Assembly: GCF_000143415.4 (NCBI RefSeq)
Contig: NW_003314269.1
Coordinates: 2,320,118-2,384,117, forward strand
DNA length: 64,000 nt
Source of the DNA: Selaginella moellendorffii
Taxonomy: Eukaryota; Streptophyta; Lycopodiopsida; Selaginellales; Selaginellaceae
Reading direction: 5' to 3'
Below are positions 33,414-44,700 of the stretch, piece by piece (the stretch's first letter is position 1; each line of letters opens with the position of its first letter). The position numbers and the translations under genes were made by a program. Under the pieces are notes generated by a model. The model ran no database searches and had not been told where the DNA came from. It saw nothing but the letters and a program-made list of their open reading frames with translations.

Positions 33414-35494
33414 ATGTGTGTGCTGTCGATCCTGATTGTGCTGCTACTGGGCCGAGTCGAGGCGAGCGTGGGCAGATCTCCACGCCACCGCCACACCCAC
33501 CATGAATTCTCGCTTAGGGCTCCTCATGGTGGGGGATCGCCAGCGCCAGCTCCGGGCTGCTGCTCGCCGCGGAGCCTGCCCAAGCGCCCGCACAGCGTGT
33601 CGATCACCGATTTTGGCGCAGTGGGCGACGGCCGGATCGTCAACACGCTCGCGTTCCAGAATGCGATCTTCTACCTCAAATCTTTCGCGGACAAGGGCGG
33701 GGCGCAGCTCTACGTTCCTCGCGGCCGATGGCTCACCGGGAGCTTCAATCTAACCAGCCATCTCACGCTCTTTCTCGAGGAAGGGGCGGTCATTCTTGGA
33801 TCTCAGGTAGTGTTTCTCTTCTTCTTCCTCTATTTGCATTGCATGAAAGCAAGAGAAGAGAAAGCTTTCTACTCTTCTCTCTTCTTGTTCTCCCATTTCT
33901 CTTTCTCCAAGCCTTTACTGCTACTGTTCTTCTGTGCGTGGTGCAGAGTTTTTCCTTCTGGAAAAATTCTCTTTTTTTTCTCTCTAAATCCTTGGATTGT
34001 TCCAATGCTCATCCCTGGGTGTCTCAAGAATTTTCTACTCCAGCTTAACTTTTGCCCAAGTTTGAGCTAGAAAAACTAGTGTAAAAAAGTACCAGTCCTT
34101 TCTGGTTGCTGTCCAGCTTGCTGCATCGCGTCAGGCTTTGTTGAGCAGTCCAAAAACTAATTTTTTCTTAGTCGCCAAAGTTCTAAGTCTTTCCACCCTC
34201 ACAGGACTTACTGGAATGGCCAGTTATCCCTGCGTTGCCGTCGTATGGACGAGGCCGAGAACTCCCTGGCGGAAGACACATTAGCTTGATCCATGGGAAG
34301 AACATGGTGGACGTGGTTATCACAGGTATAGTTTTATAGTTTCTTCCTCCTTTGATCGATAGTTTTAGTTTCTTCCTCATTTGATCGATGATATGATATG
34401 CATAGTTCCTCGTTAAACGCAAGCTTCCTGTTCTTCTTTCCAGGCGCGAATGGCACGATCGATGGACAAGGCTCAGTGTGGTGGGACTGGTTCCACAACA
34501 AGACACTGGATTTCACGAGAGGCCATCTGGTGGAGCTCATTGATTCCCGGCACATCACAATCTCAAACGTTACGTTCAAGAACTCCCCGTTTTGGACTAT
34601 CCATCCGGTTTACTGCAGGTTTGCTCTTTCATGTCCTTCTCTCGGGAAGAAAACTTTGACGTGATCTTTTGCAGCGACGTCTTGATCCAGGACGTGACCA
34701 TCTTAGCTCCTCCATACGCTCCAAACATCGATGGAATAGATCCCGGTAAAAAAAAATCTTTTTTTTTGGGTTCCTCGCGTTTGCAAAGCGAAAGCTCTAA
34801 CTTCCGGAGATATATAGATTCATCGTCGAACGTTTGCATCCGGGACTGCTACATTTCCACCGGGGACGATCTCATCTCGATCAAAAGCGGCTGGGACGAG
34901 CACGGCATCAACTACGGCATGCCGAGCACCAACGTTTGCATCCACAACGTCTCGGGACAAAGCCCGACGAGCGCCGGGATCGCGTTTGGCAGCGAGATGT
35001 CTGGCGGGATCAGCGACGTTTTCATCAAGAGCGTGAGGGTGGCCAACTCGAGGAGTGGCATCCGGATCAAAACAGGCGCCGGGCGGGGCGGCTACATCAC
35101 CAACATCTCCATCTCGGACCTCCAGCTCGAGAACGTAAGCGTGGCCTTCGACTTCACTGCCTTGTATGGAGGACACCCCGACGATGGTTACGATCCTCGA
35201 GCTCTTCCAGTGATACGAGGGATCTCCATCAGGGACGTGGTTGGACACGAGATCGGCTGGGCCGGGTGCATGGCCGGACTGGAAGAAGCTCCATTCCGCG
35301 ACCTTTGCTTCGCCAACGTCTCCTTGTCGGTGGGAGCTGGAGCGTGGAATTGCTCCAATACGTATGGATTCTCGGAGAGGGTGGTGCCATCGCCGTGCTT
35401 GGAGCTGGACAGGAAGCAGCAGCAGGACGGTGGCTTTTGCTTTGGAGAGGCGAGTTCGTGCTTCGAAGCTATCCGGCAGTACGATTCTTCCTAG
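33414..35494 (+). CDS. Polygalacturonase-like glycoside hydrolase family 28, copy A
   Basis: Pectin-cleaving cell-wall enzyme family. Five exons, 33414-33806, 34205-34325, 34444-34618, 34675-34745 and 34818-35494, give 478 residues. A signal peptide (MCVLSILIVLLLGRVEAS) precedes SITDFGAVGDG. Active-site motifs are PNIDGIDPD (usual NTD, here NID), STGDDLISIKSG and GIRIKTGAGRGG. At the place of the usual G/SHG the copy reads TSAGIAFGSEMSGG, so the conserved His is Ala. Activity is therefore uncertain, though some plant members of this clade may share the change. It has the same intron positions as copy B (36741-38412) and converges with it. Confidence 0.9.
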
Positions 35495-36119
35495 GATCTG
35501 GGAGCTGATTCATGCGACGGGAGACCACGGAGCGATCGAACGACCAGCTAGTGATCGGCTAGAAGAAGAAGAAGAAGAGGAACAAGAAGGAAGATCAGAG
35601 GAGGGAGAAAAGCTTCCAGCGGCTTGTGAATAATTCTTTAGCGACAGGCAGGGCGCGACGAAGCCTTTTGATCATGGGATGTGAATAGGCACAGGAGGCA
35701 TCGAGAGAGCTTTCTTCTCAAGAAGCTGGCATTTTTTTTTTTCTCTATTTTTTCTAAAAGTATGCGTTTATAGGAAACGCCTAGAGAAATAAGCCACGAA
35801 CTAAATGCAAAGTGATATCTTCGTTCTTAAGACCTTGCTTTTCCTTTCTTTTCCTTGGCTTTGCTTGCTCCAATCGTCACAAAGATGGCCGCGGCGGCGT
35901 AGAATCCTTCGGTGCTGGGCTCGCGCAAGCACCAGTTAGCTTCCAATCGAAATCTCTGTGACACCATACAATCCCCCCATCTGACGCATCGGACAACACA
36001 AACTCCGAGCCATCCTTTCCCTTTGTTTCTTCTTTCTTCGTCCTCTTCGTCTTCGTTCACACGGCGCGGACTTCCACCTCCAGCCCCGCGGCCACCGCGG
36101 CGGAATAGACGTGCCCCTG

Positions 36120-36545
36120 CACGTAGAGATGCTTGCATGGGAAGCCCAGCGTCAAGCTTTGCCCCGCCGCCACCTAGGAGCGTGAAAAATCGAGCCTGAT
36201 CTTGGCTTGGCGGGAGCAGTGTGATATTTCCCATGGAGATTGTATGTTAGTGTCAAGCAGTGGCCAGCCGTCACCTCTACAACTTCGTTCTCGCAGCCCA
36301 GCCGATCGCTTGATCGCTTCCAGACCCAAACGTTTAACCACGATCTCTCCGGCCGAGTGGCAGCAAGGGGAGCGAGACAACGAGCGAAGCCAGCACTTGG
36401 ATCTCGCCACCATCGCCAGGAAGCTTGGAGGAATCGTGCTGACCGTAGACGCTGAGCTTGTGGAGCTTGGGGACGAGTGACTTGATCTCGCCGCTGGCCG
36501 GGAGAAGGAGCGCCTTGATGTCCAAAGCGCGAAATCACTGCTCTC
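36120..36545 (-). pseudogene. Relic of a 2OG-Fe(II) oxygenase-like gene
   Basis: Pieces on the minus strand follow the order of a P4H-like oxygenase family: LVPKLHKLSVYGQHDS, ASLVVSLPLL, SWLNVWVWKRSSDR, CENEVVEVTAGHCLTLTYNL, then FPCKHLYVQGHVYSAAVAAG. Frame changes interrupt it, and the iron ligands of the HxD segment are replaced. The remaining spacer on both sides (35495-36119 and 36546-36740) shows no gene. Another piece of the same family lies at 17340-17830. Confidence 0.55.
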
Positions 36546-36740
36546 CCTGCTCGCAGGGCTGCAAGCCGTGTTGCTAATCCCTGGTTTCCACCATCCTCAC
36601 CTGGTAACGCGATGCTCCTCTACGCCGATGATCCATGAGCTTCTTTGTAGGAAATCCCAGTCCAACAAAAGGCATATACTTATAATTCTTCTTAACATAT
36701 AATTAATTAATTTATATTAGTGAAAAATAGAAAATGAAAA

Positions 36741-38412
36741 TCAAGACCAACATTCTGATTCTAGCTGAAGCTCGGGACATGGCGGAGGAGAAACATGCCG
36801 CGAATATCCCTCTATGTAGCTACAGTTCCAATGGTTGCTCTTCCCATTCAGCTCCAAGGCCACATCGGTGAAGCAAGTGTGGCGAAATGGCGACTGTGGC
36901 ACCCCGCGAAAGTCACCCGCGCGGTTAACCCTCATCCCAACCACGTCCCGGAACGAGATATTCTCGATGGTAGCGAACGCGCTGGCGTTATACCCGGCGT
37001 CCGGGTGGTCACCATAGATCCCAGTGAAAGAAAACGCGACCCCGGTGTCGAGTATCTCAAAGCTCGCAAAGCTCGCGTTTCTGATGTAAGCCCCCCGGCC
37101 CGCGGAGGTCTTGATGTGGATGCCCTGTACGGCCCCGGAGATGGAGACGCCGTACGCGTGGACGTTGTAGATGCCCCCGGACATCTCGCTGCCCAGGGAG
37201 ATACCGTGGGAGCCGCTGACGGTCAGGTTGACGAGGAAAACGTCGTGGCTGGGACGGTTGAAGGCCAGGCCGTACTCGTCCCAGCCGCTCTTGACGGCCA
37301 CTGCGTCGTCACCGTTGCTTATGTACGTGTCGCGGATGCACACGTTGGAGCTGGAGTCTGCGGGGGAATATACACCCATGGTCAGCGCGGGATTGACTAG
37401 AAAGTTGACTAGAAGTCAAAGTGGCTCTAGCTATCAGCCAAAGCAAAGCTAGATTCCGTCTTATTTTATAGAGGGGAGAATGATCTAACCTGGATCGACT
37501 CCATCCGTATTGGGCGCCTTGTGAGGTGCCAAAATGGTGACTCCTTTGATCATCACGTCACTGGGCAAGAAAAAGAGGAGAAGAAAAGCTCTTCTTTTAA
37601 TGCCAAGGATGGCTCATAATACCTCGTGTAGACGGGATGGAGCGTCCAAAAGGGCGAGTTGATCAAGGTAACGTTGTGGACGAGGATGTTGGAGGAGAAC
37701 ATAAACTCGACGAGGGAGCCCCGGGTGTGCTGGAGGGTTTTGGAGCGGAATCGGTTCCACCAGACGAGGCCTTGGCCATCGATGGTGCCATTGTTTCCTG
37801 GAAAAATCAAGTGTTTTCCAATCGATCACTAAGCGTTTATAAATACCCGTGATCGCGACGTCGGTGATCCTCAGCCCATGAAGCAAGCTCGTGTATCTCT
37901 TCCCTGGAAGCTCTCTTCCTCGCCCATACGATGGCAAGGGATCGACCACGGGCCAATCTTGAGGATCCTGCGAAGAAATCCAGAAAAAAATCGGAATTTT
38001 TTTTTCCGTGCTAGAACTCTTCTCTTACCTCGGAGGCGAGGATTGTGGCGTCCTGTTCCAAAAAGAGAGTCATGTGGCTCGTGAGATTGAAGCATCCGGT
38101 GAGCCATTTGCCTCGCGGGATGTAGAGGGTCGCGCCTCCCAGCTTGCCAAAGCTGCCAATGTGATCGATCGCCTTCTGGAACGCCTTGGTATTAAGCGTG
38201 ATCCCATCGCTCACTCCCCCAAAATCGGCGATGGAGAAAACGCGCGGCCGCGCCCTCGATAGCCCCGGGACCAGCCTGCTCTCCACGCTGTTGCATCCCT
38301 GGATCGCCGGCGAGCAATCACCCATCAGGAACAGCGATGGCGATGCTAGGATGATGATCAACAAGAGAATCCTCGTTGCGGGATTCACTCTCCCATGAAT
38401 CTCAAGCTCCAT
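36741..38412 (-). CDS. Polygalacturonase-like glycoside hydrolase family 28, copy B
   Basis: Five exons, 38029-38412, 37847-37967, 37623-37797, 37490-37560 and 36741-37357, give 455 residues; the three middle exons have exactly the same lengths as in copy A (121, 175 and 71). A hydrophobic segment (ATRILLLIIILASPSLFLM) serves as signal peptide. Motifs are PNTDGVDPD, SNGDDAVAVKSG and GSHGISLGSEMSGG, all complete. The last motif reads GIHIKTSAGRGA, so the Arg of the usual RIK is His. The ATG at 38412 was chosen because upstream in-frame codons include only non-ATG starts. It is probably secreted to the wall. Confidence 0.9.
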
Positions 38413-38790
38413 CAGTCGATCGATACCAAATTCTTCCTTTCCTCTCTGTTTTGTTTTTGGACGTGGCGGCCCCAAAGGAATTTCTAAGCAGCAAAAAGAA
38501 GATGTCGCAGGGAAACGACAGCGAAAGATCGCTGGGCAGCCGTCGATACAGCGAATCCAACGGCCCCAGCGCTTCTTCCCCACCTTATAGCTCTCGTGAC
38601 TTGTAAGTGCTCTGCCAAATCTTTTTTTCCTCCTTTGTGTCTGTGCGTCGCGGTTTTCTCTTGAATTTCCACTGCGATTGGTATCTTTCGCTCATAAATC
38701 ACGAGAGCTCTGGAATCACTGCGTTTGATTGCAACCTCTTCAAATCCAAATCGTGGGATAGATGGTTTAGTACCAAATCATCTTCTTTTT
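38413..38790. other. Spacer between GH28 copy B and the SDR gene
   Basis: A short plus-strand frame at 38502-38606 (MSQGNDSERSLGSRRYSES) ends at a good donor site, but no following exon was found, so it is not called a gene. Confidence 0.35.
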
Positions 38791-39624
38791 CTAGCTTGAA
38801 GCAGTGGCAAGCATCATCCCGATCGCATCAAACGACTTGTCCGTCACGGTGCTCGCTCCATCCAGCATCAGCTCATGCCCGCTCACGAACCGCGAGTCCT
38901 CGCTAGCCAAGAACACGGCCGCATTGGCAACATCCTCCACGCTCAGCGCACTCTCCAAATCCTCTCCATACCTGAGCGTCGTCGCCTTAGATGCCACAGC
39001 CCTGGCCCCATTCTCGTCCATCCCGGGCACAGCCTTGCGGAAGTAGCGCACAAACGCGGGCGTGGGAATGGCGCCCGGGGAGATGGCATTTGCCCGGATC
39101 CCATACCGCCCGAGCTGGACGGCGGCTGTCCGGGTTAGCCCGACCACCGCGTGCTTGCTGGCGGTGTACGCCAGCGGTGCGATGCCGGCGGCGCCCGTGA
39201 CGTTGCTGGCCGTGTTGATGATGACGCCGGAGCCGCGCGGTACCATGTGCCGCGCGGCGTGCTTCATGCCCAGCGCCACGCCCGCCACGTTGACCGACAT
39301 GACCCGGTCAAACGCGCGGATGTCGAGATCCCGGACGTCGCGGCCGCCGGGCTCCCCGACGCCGGCATTGTTCATCATGATGTCGAGGCGGCCGTGTCGG
39401 GCAACCGCCGTGTTGACCAGGGCCTCCACGCCGGCCTCGTCGGCCACGTCGCAGTGGACGAATGTGGCTCGCGGCCCGATCGCGGCGCAGACCTTCTGGC
39501 CGAGCTCGTCCTGGACGTCGCCCACGATGACGAAGGCGCCGTGTGCTGCGAATTTGATCGCGATGGCCTCGCCGATGCCGCTGGCTCCGCCCGTCACGAT
39601 CGCCACTTTGTCTTGCAGCTTCAT
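38791..39624 (-). CDS. Short-chain dehydrogenase/reductase, plant SDR110C type
   Basis: NAD(P)-dependent oxidoreductase, single exon, 277 residues from the ATG at 39624; the frame extends 14 codons upstream, but only from a TTG. The cofactor motif TGGASGIG is near residue 12, followed by the adenine-site Asp in VIVGDVQDE, suggesting NAD. NNAGVG, the Ser in INTASNVTG and YTASKHA with catalytic Tyr and Lys are all present. The closest plant relatives are secoisolariciresinol-dehydrogenase and ABA2-like enzymes; the substrate is unknown. A TATA-like box (ctatatag) lies near 39893-39900. Confidence 0.93.
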   Translation of the reverse strand: MKLQDKVAIVTGGASGIGEAIAIKFAAHGAFVIVGDVQDELGQKVCAAIGPRATFVHCDVADEAGVEALVNTAVARHGRLDIMMNNAGVGEPGGRDVRDLDIRAFDRVMSVNVAGVALGMKHAARHMVPRGSGVIINTASNVTGAAGIAPLAYTASKHAVVGLTRTAAVQLGRYGIRANAISPGAIPTPAFVRYFRKAVPGMDENGARAVASKATTLRYGEDLESALSVEDVANAAVFLASEDSRFVSGHELMLDGASTVTDKSFDAIGMMLATASS

Positions 39625-39938
39625 CTCTTGATCGAATCTAATGATCTGAGAAGGTTCCAAGATCAAGAAGAGATTTAGTGGACGAACACTCTCTACTTTG
39701 ATATGCAGTGCCGGATGGATCAGTGGACAAGATGGAGCCTACCTTCTCGATCAAGTAGTCACTAGGTTGAGAGGAAAAACCTTTGAATCACTGCAACATT
39801 TGCATTTCCAACTACGATTACCTGAGATCCCCGCCGAGATCCTATCAAATGCCGGCTTTGCCCTGGAGCTTTTCCCCACACTCTTCTGCTCTATATAGCG
39901 TGCTCTATCCGCAAATGCAGCTGCGGACACCACAAAAG
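39625..39938. other. SDR upstream region
   Basis: About 310 bases with a possible TATA box near 39895 on the minus strand. No gene is seen. Confidence 0.4.
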
Positions 39939-41710
39939 TCAAGATGGAGTATTTTGATGTTTCATTGTCATGTGGCCACCCACATTATTGAGCAACACGT
40001 AGACCGCTCGGCCGCGAGGATTCGAACGAAGCACCTCTTTGGCCGCTGCGTTTGCGATGGTCTTCTTCTCCTTGTGACCCAAACAAGCTGCGAGCAGGCA
40101 CGTCCAGTCGAACACATCCGGCTCGAACGGCATATGCTTGATGAGATCCTCCGTGTCGTCCAGATGCCCGGCTCGTCCCAGCAGATCGACCATGCAACAG
40201 TAATGCTGCCTCGTCGGCCGCAGCCCGAAATCCACAACCATGGATCGGAAGTACTGCCGCCCAGCATACACTCTCCCGGCATGGCTGCAAGCAACGAGTA
40301 TAGAGTTGAAGCACAGCTCCTCGGGAGGAAAGATGGGCTTCATTCTCTCAAACACTTCAAATGCCTCTGTGTAGCGGCCGTTGTGGGCGTGTGCTGCCAG
40401 CATGGCAGTCCACAGCACCAAATCCAGCTCCGGAATTGCCCGAAACAGCTCGCTGGCAATGCTGACGTGCCCGTTCTGGGCATATGCCACGAGCAGCGCC
40501 GTCCACGTCACCTGGTTTCGTTGTGGCATGTCATCAAACAGGTGCTTTGCTTCGCTCAAACACTCGTGTTGAGCGTATGCTGACATCATCCCCGTCCATG
40601 TCATGACATCCTTGAGAGGCATGCAGTCAAACAGGCATTTTGCTTTCTCAAGGTGCCCGGATTGGGCATATCCAGTCAGCATTGCGTTCCAGCTTACGAG
40701 GTCTCTGTGTGGCATCTTTACGAGTATATCTTCTGCTTCCATAAGTTTTCCTGCTTCTAGATAGACTGTCAGCATAAGCGTCCAGGATACCAAGTCGTGC
40801 TCTGGCATTCTAAGATATATTTGCCTAGCTTTCTCGAGATGCCCGGTTTGGGTATATGCCGTAAGAAGAGAGTTCCAGGCTACTAGATCTGTTTGTGGGA
40901 GGTTTTCAAACAATGTTTTAGCATCGTTGATGTTTCCGGCTCCGGAATACATCACCAAAACTGAGCTGCAAGAAATTAAATCCCACTCTGGCATATTTTC
41001 AAAAAAGATTTCATGCGCTTGAGAGATATGCCCGGTTTGGGCATAACCACAGAGCAGTGTCGCCCACGAGACCATGTCCCTCAGCGCCATGCCCTCAAAG
41101 ATCTTCTTGGCATCCCGCAAGATTCCTCCATTCACATATGCCGAGAGAATAGCATTGTAGGATATCATGTCGGGTTCTGGGATCCTGTCAAAAACACTTT
41201 TGGCTGATTCAAGGTGCCCAGCTTGGGCATATGCTGAAAGAATCGAGTTCCATGACAATATACTGCGGTGGGGCATAAGATCAAACACCTGACGTGCCTT
41301 TTCAAGATGCCCGTTCTTGGCATATGCTGAAAGCATAGAATTCCAAGCAGGCGCGTCTTTGCTGGGCATCTGGTGAAACATGCGCTCCGCTTCTTCGAGA
41401 TATCCAAAGGAGGCATACGCCACCAACATGGCCGTCCACGCCACAAGATTCCTGGAAGGCATTCTCTCAAACAGCTGCTCAGCATCTCGCAGATGCCCAT
41501 TCTGGGTATATGCGACGAGCATAAAGTTCCAGGAATAAGAATCTCGGGACGCTCCAATGGCATCAAAGATCCTCCGCGCTCCATATACGTTTCCCTTTCT
41601 TCCATGGACTTTGATCTGCTCGTTGAGGGACGAGACTCTCAAATCCAGATCGGTAAACGAAGAGACCTCTAGCGCTGCTCGAATCGAGGAGGGATTACTA
41701 AAGATCAATC
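39939..41710 (-). CDS. Pentatricopeptide repeat protein, PLS class, start unclear
   Basis: Open frame of about 590 codons packed with PPR units (for example DLVAWNSLLTAYTQTGHLEKA and QVTWTALLVAYAQNGHV; both are typical S/L-unit endings) and a C-terminal E-like motif (FDWTCLLAACLGHKEKK), without DYW. The frame opens at 41710 directly after a stop, and its first ATG is codon 62 (NFMLVAYT, at 41525). Yet codons 20-60 already form a good PPR unit (LNEQIKVHGRKGNVYGARRI). So the N-terminus must come from an upstream exon or a non-ATG start, or the protein is 5' truncated. A splice acceptor (CTTTAG) sits exactly at the frame opening and coincides with the stop codon of the upstream PPR gene. Confidence 0.8.
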
Positions 41711-44700
41711 AGGTCGTGATAGATGTTTGCCATGGAAACGTAAGTGGCAGCATCGCCTTGACCCAGCTCCAGCAAAGAATCAAACGCCACCTTTCCAACC
41801 ACAGCGTTCTTCCACTTCCCACACGCCGCAAGAACCGTCATCCAAGTCACTCCATTCGCCTCAAACGGCATGGATTCCACCACCGCCATCGCCTCCTCCA
41901 GCCGGTTCGCTCGCCCAAGAAGATCAACCATGCAGTGGTAGTGCTCCAGCGAGGGAGCCACGCCACAGCTGGAGCTCATACTCTCGAAGATCTCCCTCCC
42001 TTTGTCCACGAGCCCCGCACGGCTACACGCGGTGAGAACCGACGCTAGCGTGATCTCGTCCGGACGCAAGCCTTCTTCCCGGAACCTCGGAAACAAGCCA
42101 AGAACGCTAGCGGCGTCTCCCTGGCGAGCATACCCGGCTAGAATTGCGTTCCAGGTGACCAAGTCGCGCTTCACTCGAGCGATGGTGTCAAACTCTCGCT
42201 GAGCCGCCGCCATGCTACCGCATTTCCCATAGACGTCCACCAGCGAGCTCTCCAGCACGACGTTTCGATCGATCCCCCGCCGCAGGAGCTCCGAGTGGAT
42301 AGATCTCGCGATGCCCAGCGATGCCACCGCGCTGCAAGCCTTGAGAGCCGCCACCAAAGTCCGGGAGTTTGGACGAGGAGATCCTCCGCTTCCACTTCCC
42401 ATGCACGAGAAAAGCTCGAGAGCTAGCTCCGCCTCGGCGTTCTCGGCATAGCCCAGGATCAGTGTGTTCCAGGACGAGTCGCTGTGGATCATCGCCCTGT
42501 CAAACACTCTCCGCGCGTCCACCAGGCTTCCACACCTGGCGTACATGTCGATCAGAGTGTTCGCCACCATTGTGTTGGAGCTGTGATCGCTTCTCTCCAC
42601 CTGGGAGTGAATCGCCATGCCGGATCGCAGTGACTCCACCTTGACGGTTCTTCCATCGATCTTTGCTGCTCCCACCTTCTCCTTGGCCGCCAGGCCAGTG
42701 CAGGCTTTGATGGCCGCGACGAAGGCTGGGACGCTTGCTACGTAGCCTTTCCTCGACTGCAAGCTCGCGAAAATTTCCAGACCCGCCAGCTCCTCGCCAC
42801 CCTCGGCGTAGCCTTGGATGAGAGCGGTCCATGCCGAAAGATTGAGGCCGGGGATCTTGTCGAAAACTTTGCGAGCGTCAACCAGGCTGCCACACTTCGC
42901 GTACATCTCCACCAAAGTGCTCGCCACGAAAACGTCCGAGTCGCAGCAGCCACTCTTCTCGGCTTGGAGATGGATCGCCATGCCTGTTTCCAGCGAGAGC
43001 TTCTTCTTTTCGGCCTGGTTCTCGTCTTCCTTGGATGCAAGAACTACACACCCCTTGAGCGCTGCGAAGAAAGTCCGAGCATCCGGAGCTTGGCCTTCCT
43101 TCTCCATGCGAGAGAAGAGATTCAAACACTTCTCGCCTTCTCCGTTTTCGGAGTATCCCAGCATCAAAGCGTTCCACGAGACCGTGTTGCGGCGACGAAT
43201 CCTCTCGAAAGTCCTGCGAGCGTCCACCAGGCTCCCACACTTCGCGAGCAAATCCACTGCCGAGTTTGCCACGAAGATGTCCTCCTGGAAACCACTTTCC
43301 ACAGCCTCGCAGTAGATGTTTCTAGCTCGTTCCAGTGACTTGAGCTTGAAACTCTGCTCGTCATCTTTGGTGGCCTCCTCCTTCGCTGCCAGGCCGGAGC
43401 AAGCACTCATCGCAGCGACAAAGCTTAGAGCGCTTGGAGCGATGGACGAGCGCATGCACGAGAAGAGTTCCAGAGCGAGCTCGTGTTCGCCATTCTCGGC
43501 GTATCCCATCACCAAGGCCGTCCATGAAACCGTGGTATGAAACTCCATCCTGTCGAAAACTCTGCGAGCATCCAGCGTGCTCCCACACTTGGCGTAAACG
43601 TCGAGTAGAGTGTTTGCCACGAAGATGTCCGAGGTAAGCCCTCCACACTCGAGCTCCAAAGCCATAACTTTTTCCAGGGACAGAAGCTTGACAAGCTTTC
43701 CTTCGATTAGATCGCCATCTTCTTTCGCCCCCAGGGCAGCGCAGGCCTTCAATCCAGCGACGAACGTCAAGGCATTAGGACTCTCCACGCGTGGGAGAAG
43801 CTCCAAAGCCAGAGCTCCTTCTTCGTTCTCTGCGTAGCCGAGAACCAAAGCCGTCCAGGAAACTACACTGTGACTCGCCATCCTGTCGAAAACTCCTCTG
43901 GCATCGATCATACTCCCACACTTCGCATACATATCCACCAAGCTGCTGGCCACGAAGATATCATCGGCGTTGTGACCAGACCTCACAGCTTCCAAGTGTA
44001 TATCCATCCCCGTCTCCAGCGACTTTAGCTTGACAATCCTTCCGCCAACGAGCTTGCCATCTTCTTTCGTTGCAAGGCAAATGCAAGCCTTGAGCGCAGC
44101 TAGAAAAGCTCTTGAGTCTCTCGATCCCATCCTCGCGAAGAGCTCTAGCGCCTTCTCGCCCTGTCCGTGCTCGGCATACCCCAGCATGAGTGCCGTCGCC
44201 GATACCACGCAGTCGTAGCTCATCCTGTCCAGGATCTTGCGAGCTTCTTCCAGATCCCCACACCTCGAGTAAAGATCCACCAGCGAGCTCGCCACAAAGC
44301 CTTCCATCTCGCAGCCACACTCCACAGCCTGGGAGTGGAGAGCCACGGCCTTCTTCAGAGTCTCCACTTTTAAAACTCTCCCCCCACCACCACCACCACC
44401 TTGTTCTTCTTGAAGCTTTCCTTCTTCTCGAGCGGCCAGGCTGCTACAAGCTTTCAGTCCAGCAACCAGAGCTCGAGCTCCAATCGGTCCACAAGCATCG
44501 GGTATGCAAGCGAAGAGCTCGAGCGCAATCTCGGCCTCCCCGTTATCAACGTAACCGAGAACGAGAACAGTCCAGGACACCACCGTGTGCTCCGGCATCG
44601 TGTCGAAAACCCTGCGAGCATCCATCAAACTCCCACACTTAGCATACATATCAACCAAAGAGTTTGCTACCATCACCTCAAAGTCACAGCCAGCGATGGC

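Noticed and set aside
38502-38606. Small plus-strand frame MSQGNDSERSLGSRRYSES ending at a donor site
   Set aside because: No second exon or family match was found; it may be an unannotated 5' exon, but this cannot be supported.
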